Source of the DNA: Dunaliella salina
Lineage: Eukaryota; Chlorophyta; Chlorophyceae; Chlamydomonadales; Dunaliellaceae
Assembly (NCBI GenBank): GCA_002284615.2
Contig: MU069469.1
Span: 320,805-331,054, forward strand
DNA: 10,250 nucleotides
Reading direction: 5' to 3'
Shown: piece by piece, positions 6,712 to 10,250 of the stretch
Numbering within the stretch: position 1 is the first letter of the stretch
How the letters are laid out: each line of letters starts with the position of its first letter
Translations under genes and position numbers: made by a program
Notes under the pieces: model-generated
Database searches by the model: none
What the model saw: only the letters and a program-made list of their open reading frames with translations
Told to the model about the DNA's origin: nothing

Positions 6712-7746
6712 ACAAACACACTTAACACACACTACTTGTTGTCCTTTGCTCTGTCCATTGGCGCAGAGCTGCCACACTTTTATGTACTGTCGGCTGCTAG
6801 AGAGAAAAAGGGAGCCGTTCCTGTGTGGGAAACACAGTCGACACACTCACTGCTTTCATGGTAGGTAGCCCTACAAGCACCAGGCTGCCGCACACACTCA
6901 CGCTTTCGGCCCCCCACAAGAACCAAGATGCTACACACTAATCCTACATGTCCGTGTCCTTTAGAGAAGGGAAATAAGTCCTCACCACGTAGCAAACACA
7001 CTAAGCACACTCACTGGCTGCCCTCATGGTGGTGCGCGCCGGCACGCGGCTGCCAGACTCATGCGTGTCGTTGCCAGTCAGACAAATGTGAAAAGAGTCC
7101 TTGCAGGAACCACACCGAGTGCACCCACTTGCTGCTCTTATGGTGGCAGGGCAGCGCGCAGCTGCCAGGTTCAAACGTGTCATTGGCAGCCGGACAAGTG
7201 AGGGAAAAAGCCCCCCCCTCTCAAAAGAAAACACCCAATTGCTGCGCTCTTTTAGTGGCACACTGGTGCACAGCTGCTTAAAAGACATGGCCTGCTTAGA
7301 AGACATGGTGATTGCCTTCACAATGTCTATTGAGCAGACAATGCTCATGGTGCCAGACTGGCAAGCACCCTTGGCGTGGGCAGCACGAGCACACTCACTC
7401 AACACGCTCACGTGCTACTCTTACAGTGGCACAACAACGCGTGGCTGCCAGACTTGTGCTATTGGCTATTGTGGGTCGCATGAGCTCACACACAAACAAC
7501 GCACTCACTCGCTGCTCTCACGGTAGCACACAAGCAAGCGCCAGACTCATACTGCTAAGTGAGTTTGTCAAGAGGGAAGGACTTCCTTTTTTTTCTCGTT
7601 TGTCAGGCTGCTGATGCAATTAGCTGCCTAACAAACAAGAAAAAAAGGGATTCCCCTCACAGCAAACACACTGAGCACACCCTCTTGCTGCTCTCAAGGT
7701 GGTGCCTGGCTGCCAGACTCATTCGTGCCATGGGTAGCCGGACATG
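6712..7746 (-). repeat. Array of about eight echoes of an exon 3' end plus splice donor
   Basis: Each unit, read on the minus strand, copies the last part of exon 7879-8072, its donor and the first intron bases. The shared order is GGCAACG(A)CAC, GAGTCTGGCAGCC, a variable GC-rich spacer, ATGAGAGCAGCAA, GTGAGTGTGCTC, and GTGTTTGCT. Units lie at about 6712-6800, 6830-6905, 6991-7088, 7110-7200, 7225-7280 (partial), 7389-7470, 7487-7560 and 7661-7746. Similarity is highest at 6991-7088, 7110-7200 and 7661-7746. Several keep GTGAG at the donor position. None shows the upstream exon part or a clear acceptor. The array lies downstream of the exon in the gene's direction, so it would be within the next intron. 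Confidence 0.75.
7585..7648. repeat. Foldback of about 27-bp arms inside the exon-echo array
   Basis: CCTTTTTTTTCTCGTTTGTC followed by AGGCTGCT (7585-7612) is complementary to AGCTGCCTAACAAACAAG followed by AAAAAAAGG (7622-7648), with about nine loop bases. Two of the few mismatches become G-U pairs in minus-strand RNA. It separates two units of the echo array. Confidence 0.7.
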
Positions 7747-7771
7747 TTCTATGAAGAAGCCCTTCCCCAGT

Positions 7772-7773
<2 letters not shown>

Positions 7774-7848
<75 letters not shown>
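7774..7848. repeat. (CA)n microsatellite, about 75 bp
   Basis: Uninterrupted CA repeats between the last echo unit and exon 7879-8072. On the minus strand it is a GT run shortly after the exon's splice donor, inside the intron. Confidence 0.95.
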
Positions 7849-7852
<4 letters not shown>

Positions 7853-7878
7853 GAAGCAAACACACAGAGCATACTCAC

Positions 7879-8072
7879 TTGCTGCTCTCATGGGAGCACA
7901 CCGGCACGCGGCTGCCAGACTCGTACGTGCCGTTGGCGGCTGGGCGCATGAGCATAGCCAAGCCACTGGCGAGCGCGAAGGCGGCCAGGCCCTTGACCTT
8001 GGAGGCGCTGGCGGAGCGGCCTACGTTGCGGTGGTGTGCGCGCATTTCGTGGCCGCTGTGGCCCAGCGCCAC
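7879..8072 (-). CDS. Candidate exon of an unrecognised protein; source of the echo array
   Basis: On the minus strand GGTACCTGCAG (AG at 8074-8073) opens a 194-base exon that ends at AGCAA|GTGAGT (GT at 7878-7877), a strong donor. Codons are GC-rich at the third position, unlike the flanks. The peptide reads VALGHSGHEMRAHHRNVG, then SASASKVKGLAAFALASG, LAMLMRPAANGTYESGS and RVPVCSHESSK. The segment GLAAFALASGLAML is hydrophobic but short for a membrane span. It starts in phase 0, matching exons 8388-8462 and 8830-9173, and ends in phase 2. A 7-bp stem (ACCATGC-CAA-GCATGGT, 8081-8097) sits just before the acceptor. Family not recognised; joined to exon 8388-8462 it reads smoothly as FINFL-VALGHSGHE. 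Confidence 0.6.
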
Positions 8073-8080
8073 CTGCAGGT

Positions 8081-8387
8081 ACCATGCCAAGCATGGTTGA
8101 TTGATCTGCAGCACGCATATCTTTACACTCATGTACACATCCAGAAGATGTGGTGACAATAAATTTGGCGGCCTTTGTGCACAGGGAATGCATTTCATTC
8201 CATCCCCTGCAATACTCTGACATTGAATTTTGCCCCCCTGCAATGACCTTAATCTGGTGGCCACTGTCCTGACGTGCCACCAGGTGTGCAGGGGTATTCA
8301 CAAGCGTGAGCGGTTGATGAACAGGCCAGTGAGCAGCAGAGCGATTTCTCTAAAAAATTATGTTTGCTCTTCTATCAGCATGGTCAC
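8081..8387. other. Probable intron with short inverted repeats
   Basis: No gene recognised. CTGGTGGC (8254-8261) and GCCACCAG (8276-8283) form an 8-bp stem. CCCCTGCAAT occurs twice (about 8204 and 8235). GTTGATGAACAGGCCAG (8312-8328) is a one-mismatch copy of the end of exon 8388-8462. Confidence 0.45.
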
Positions 8388-8462
8388 CAAAAAGTTGATG
8401 AACTGGCCAGCAACAAACATTCCATTGTCTGCCACACAACAAAATGTGCAAGCTCCAAGCAG
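8388..8462 (-). CDS. Candidate 25-codon exon, phase 0 at both ends
   Basis: On the minus strand GGACACAGCAG (AG at 8464-8463) and TTTTTG|GTGACC (GT at 8387-8386) bracket exactly 75 bases. The peptide is [14 protein letters not shown] followed by [11 protein letters not shown]. Both junctions are phase 0, matching the exit of exon 8830-9173 and the entry of exon 7879-8072, so all three can be joined without breaking the frame. The hydrophobic character continues into the next exon. Family not recognised. Confidence 0.5.
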
Positions 8463-8603
8463 CTGCTGTGTCCTGACACCACACACTTGTGCATTCGTAG
8501 AAACGCGTGCTTGTTGGCAATCCAGAGGTTGATCGTTCAGGCATTTCAGATCGCAGCATTCCAGCAAGCCTTCTTCGACCTAGCCTACCTGCAATCTCCA
8601 GTT

Positions 8604-8604
<1 letters not shown>

Positions 8605-8691
<87 letters not shown>
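8605..8691. repeat. (CT)n(CA)n compound microsatellite
   Basis: About 55 bases of CT (8605-8659) followed by about 33 bases of CA (8659-8691). On the minus strand it begins with GT directly at the duplicated donor site (CAG|GTGTGT at 8692/8691) and continues into GA repeats. Confidence 0.95.
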
Positions 8692-8693
<2 letters not shown>

Positions 8694-8748
8694 GCGTGTC
8701 ACTACCGCCCATGCCGCCCAAGTCTTCCGAGCCCTGTGCCGTGAGGGG
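8691..8748 (-). repeat. Duplicated 3' end of exon 8830-9173 with its donor
   Basis: 58 bases match 8829-8886 with a single mismatch (A at 8704 against G at 8842). The copy covers the codons for [18 protein letters not shown] and the donor CAG|GTGTGTG. The offset is 138 bases, a multiple of three, so the minus-strand frame stays open through the first exon end, the microsatellite and this copy. The duplication also took neighbouring CA repeat with it. Confidence 0.9.
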
Positions 8749-8760
8749 GTGTCTCCCTCT

Positions 8761-8788
8761 CTCACACACACACACACACACACACTCA

Positions 8789-8829
<41 letters not shown>
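8761..8829. repeat. Compound CA/CT microsatellite
   Basis: CA repeat, a short CACTCACTCTCTCT interruption, then CA again up to the donor of exon 8830-9173. The mixture resembles the (CT)n(CA)n tract at 8605-8691 and is part of the 138-base duplication. Confidence 0.95.
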
Positions 8830-8831
<2 letters not shown>

Positions 8832-9173
8832 GCGTGTCACTGCCGCCCATGCCGCCCAAGTCTTCCGAGCCCTGTGCCGTGAGGGGCGAGTGCAAAGGTG
8901 AGCCACAAATTGCACCCGCAGGCAAGGCAGGGCTAGTGGATGAGCGCCTGTACCACTCGCGACCACCACCTCTTTGCTGCTTTCCATTCGCCGGCTGCCA
9001 GAACGGGGAGCTGCTGCTGCTGGCATGGTTTTGCTGCTGCTGCTGCTGCTGCTGCTGCTGGCTGCCCTTGCGCGCGACGAAGTTGCTGTGCGCGTGCGCA
9101 CGCTCGTAGCGAGTGGGTGGGTTGGGTCTGCGGCCTGCATGCGGCACAATCACAGAGACTTCGTCAGCAGGCA
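8830..9173 (-). CDS. Candidate exon with polyglutamine and polyserine tracts
   Basis: The minus-strand frame runs [38 protein letters not shown], ten Gln, NHA, five Ser, [18 protein letters not shown] and ends [14 protein letters not shown] at CAG|GTGTGTG (GT at 8829-8828). The start is taken at GCTGTCAG (AG at 9175-9174); CGCATGCAG (AG at 9136-9135) is an alternative that removes 13 codons. Codons are GC-rich and the composition is low-complexity and basic, typical of a disordered region. The exit phase is 0, which fits exon 8388-8462. Gln10 comes from (CAG)9CAA and the Ser run from the same trinucleotide one frame over. The donor opens into a microsatellite. Family not recognised. Confidence 0.55.
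9032..9060. repeat. (TGC)9 trinucleotide tract (CAG on the minus strand)
   Basis: 29 bases of uninterrupted TGC repeat, with a shorter GCTGCTGCTGCTGG block at 9010-9023. On the minus strand they encode the Gln and Ser runs of exon 8830-9173. Confidence 0.95.
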
Positions 9174-9640
9174 CTGACAGCACTCAGTCAATGATTGCAC
9201 TCACTAATGCATTCCACCGCTGACTGCATTCAGCCACCAACATCTGCTCCAGACCAGGCACTCACAGCATTCCACCACTTCCTACACCCCAAGCACCGAC
9301 TGCATCCACTGATTGCAATCTGTTACAGGCAGCACTCCACTCCTGGCTGCATTTTGCTGCTGACTGCATTCTCTAACTGCATACTCCACCGCTGACAGCA
9401 CTCACTAACTGCATATTCCCCCGCTGACAGCACTCAGTCACCAACAACAGCACCAGACCAGGCACTGACAGCATTCCATGGCTGACTGCACCCCAAGCAC
9501 TTCCTGCATCCACTGACTGCAATCTGCCACAAGCAGCTCACCGCTACAGACTGCATCCACAGGCTGCACGCTGCTACTGACTGCACAAAGCCAAAGTGAC
9601 TGTATATAATCTGACCAGGCAGTGACTGCGCTCTGCCACG
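9174..9640. repeat. CTGACTGCA-type minisatellite with a 204-base higher-order period
   Basis: Short units built on CTGAC(T/A)GCA(C/T)TC and CCACCGCTGAC recur throughout. CTGACAGCACTCAGTCA occurs exactly at 9174-9190 and 9424-9440. A longer block starting CCAGACCAGGCACT (9249) and continuing through CACCCCAAGCAC, GCATCCACTGA and TGCAATCTG recurs from 9453, giving a 204-base period. Open frames here follow the repeat and have no motif. Its left edge coincides with the candidate acceptor of exon 8830-9173. Confidence 0.85.
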
Positions 9641-9882
9641 AACTGCATTTTTTGCCTGCATCACATTCCACCACTGACCGTCAGACTCATGCACAGATCC
9701 ATGCCAAGAGGGCACCCTAATTTTCAGTTCTCCATCCCTTTTCATGCCCAATGCAGAAATGTGATGAATGAACAGAAATGTGATGAGCATGCTGCCTTTG
9801 AAATGCAATCCCAGAGACACTGCAGGACCTTCACCCCAGATCGTGAACTGGAAGTTGAGTAGCAACACTGTGCACAATACCT
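9641..9882. other. No recognisable feature
   Basis: Mixed sequence with one short direct repeat (AACAGAAATGTGATGA-like, near 9755-9788, AGAAATGTGATGA twice). No coding motif seen on either strand. Confidence 0.35.
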
Positions 9883-10019
9883 CTGGCTAGATCCAGACAA
9901 AAGTATCGGTAGAATGTAAGGAGAAAAAGGTGACATGAGCCATTCCTCGCAACTCGGAATGCTCATGCCACCTTTCCTCCTTACATTCCACCCAGGTACT
10001 TTTGTCTGGGTTTACCTGG
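9883..10019. repeat. Long imperfect hairpin (MITE-like or small-RNA precursor-like)
   Basis: The left arm begins CCAGACAAAAGTA at 9893 and continues through GAATGTAAGGAG and CATGAG to CATTCC (9941-9946). The right arm returns from GGAATG (9956-9961) through CTCATG, CTCCTTACATTC and TACTTTTGTCTGG (ending 10009). The terminal loop is nine bases. Pairing continues weakly to 9883 and 10019. Several mismatches are A opposite C on the plus strand, which become U-G pairs in minus-strand RNA. Confidence 0.85.
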
Positions 10020-10039
10020 AGACATTGTTAAGAATTTGC

Positions 10040-10210
10040 TACACTTGGTGTTCGCAATCTCAGGTTTGAGCAAGCCTCACAGGACGAATCTATTCTGGTG
10101 ACTGTTGTTAGTGCTGCAACGCTCAGGATGACATGCAGGATGTAAAACATGCTATCTTCGAATGCACCCACCCTGTACTTCGCAATCTAAGTTTGAAACA
10201 TGCCTCTTAG
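10040..10210 (+). mobile_element. Decayed retrotransposon zinc-knuckle fragment
   Basis: In one plus-strand frame C-*-C-C-N-A-Q-D-D-M-Q-D-V-K-H-A-I-F-E-C (about 10106-10164) gives C-x2-C-x10-H-x4-C with a TAG inside. It is followed by THPVLRNLSLKHAS and a stop. It is the same domain as in fragments C and D but a different subfamily, with one more residue before His. Upstream VRNLRFEQASQ (10050-10082) sits in another frame. TTCGCAATCT-AGTTTGA-CA-GCCTC-AG occurs in approximate form twice, at about 10051 and 10179. Confidence 0.55.
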
Positions 10211-10218
10211 TTTTCTGG

Positions 10219-10250
10219 TCCCCTCCCTCTCCCTCCCTCCCTCTCTCTCT
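10219..10250. repeat. CCCT/CT-rich tract at window edge
   Basis: CCCCTCCCTCTCCCTCCCTCCC followed by CTCTCTCT runs off the window. One strand is almost pure pyrimidine. Its full length is not visible. Confidence 0.85.

Noticed and set aside
6346..6846. 166-codon minus-strand open frame
   Set aside because: It runs through echo-array repeats and the acceptor side of exon 6169-6345, with Cys-rich composition and no recognisable domain.
7001..7526. Overlapping frames of 117-141 codons on both strands
   Set aside because: They follow the exon-echo array; the units differ in length by non-multiples of three, so no frame is kept from unit to unit.
6712..7950. CRISPR-like array
   Set aside because: Units are diverged, unequal and lack unique spacers of constant length; the setting is eukaryotic.
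7877..8072. Exon ending at CAC|GTACGA (7926) rather than AA|GTGAGT (7878)
   Set aside because: GTGAGT is the stronger donor, and the frame continues openly to it with protein-like codons.
8350..9183. Single 277-codon minus-strand protein
   Set aside because: The frame passes through Cys-Val and Arg-Glu dinucleotide translations. Splicing at CAG|GTGTGT is a better explanation; only its first part is kept as an exon.

Overview
The window reads as nuclear DNA of a eukaryote, most likely a green alga of the Chlamydomonadales (volvocine or Haematococcus-like). Three things support this. It holds several decayed non-LTR retrotransposon 3' ends of a type I associate with chlorophyte genomes. The retroelement tails carry TGTAA, the polyadenylation signal used in these algae. 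Short exon-like stretches with GC-rich codons sit among introns full of CA microsatellites and minisatellites. The lineage is an inference; no conserved marker gene is present. There is no bacterial-type operon, rRNA, tRNA or CRISPR array that I can see.

Left third (about 500-3230): a retroelement graveyard. At least four coding fragments of one LINE-like family lie in the same orientation (A 745-1032, B 1364-1844, C 1861-2302, D 2303-3030). Two further diverged 3' ends (about 1200-1330 and 3060-3225) and one 56-bp minus-strand insertion with a perfect 15-bp target-site duplication (1033-1118) lie among them. Only D keeps an uninterrupted frame (227 codons). It contains the reverse-transcriptase C-terminal region and a zinc-knuckle that has lost its first cysteine. 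B and D end in the same TGTAAATC-type tail. A GC-rich double hairpin at 392-427 stands apart.

Middle and right (about 3700-9175): a set of candidate minus-strand exons with splice signals. They may belong to one intron-rich gene running right to left: 8830-9173 (polyQ/polySer), 8388-8462, 7879-8072, 6169-6345, 5208-5263 (weak), 4828-4988, 4546-4603 (weak) and 3715-3867 (weak). The first three have matching phase-0 junctions and read as one continuous protein. I do not recognise the protein. The intervals are filled by CA/CT microsatellites, degenerate tandem repeats and foldbacks.

The most unusual feature is that repeats in this gene are copies of exon ends. The 3' end of exon 7879-8072, with its splice donor, is echoed about eight times across 6712-7746. 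The 3' end of exon 8830-9173 and its microsatellite donor are duplicated exactly 138 bp (46 codons) away. A 17-bp piece of the 8388-8462 exon end is also echoed just downstream of it.

Right end (9174-10250): a CTGACTGCA-type minisatellite with a 204-bp higher-order period, a hairpin of about 137 bp (9883-10019), another decayed retroelement zinc-knuckle (about 10040-10210) and a CT/CCCT-rich tract at the window edge.
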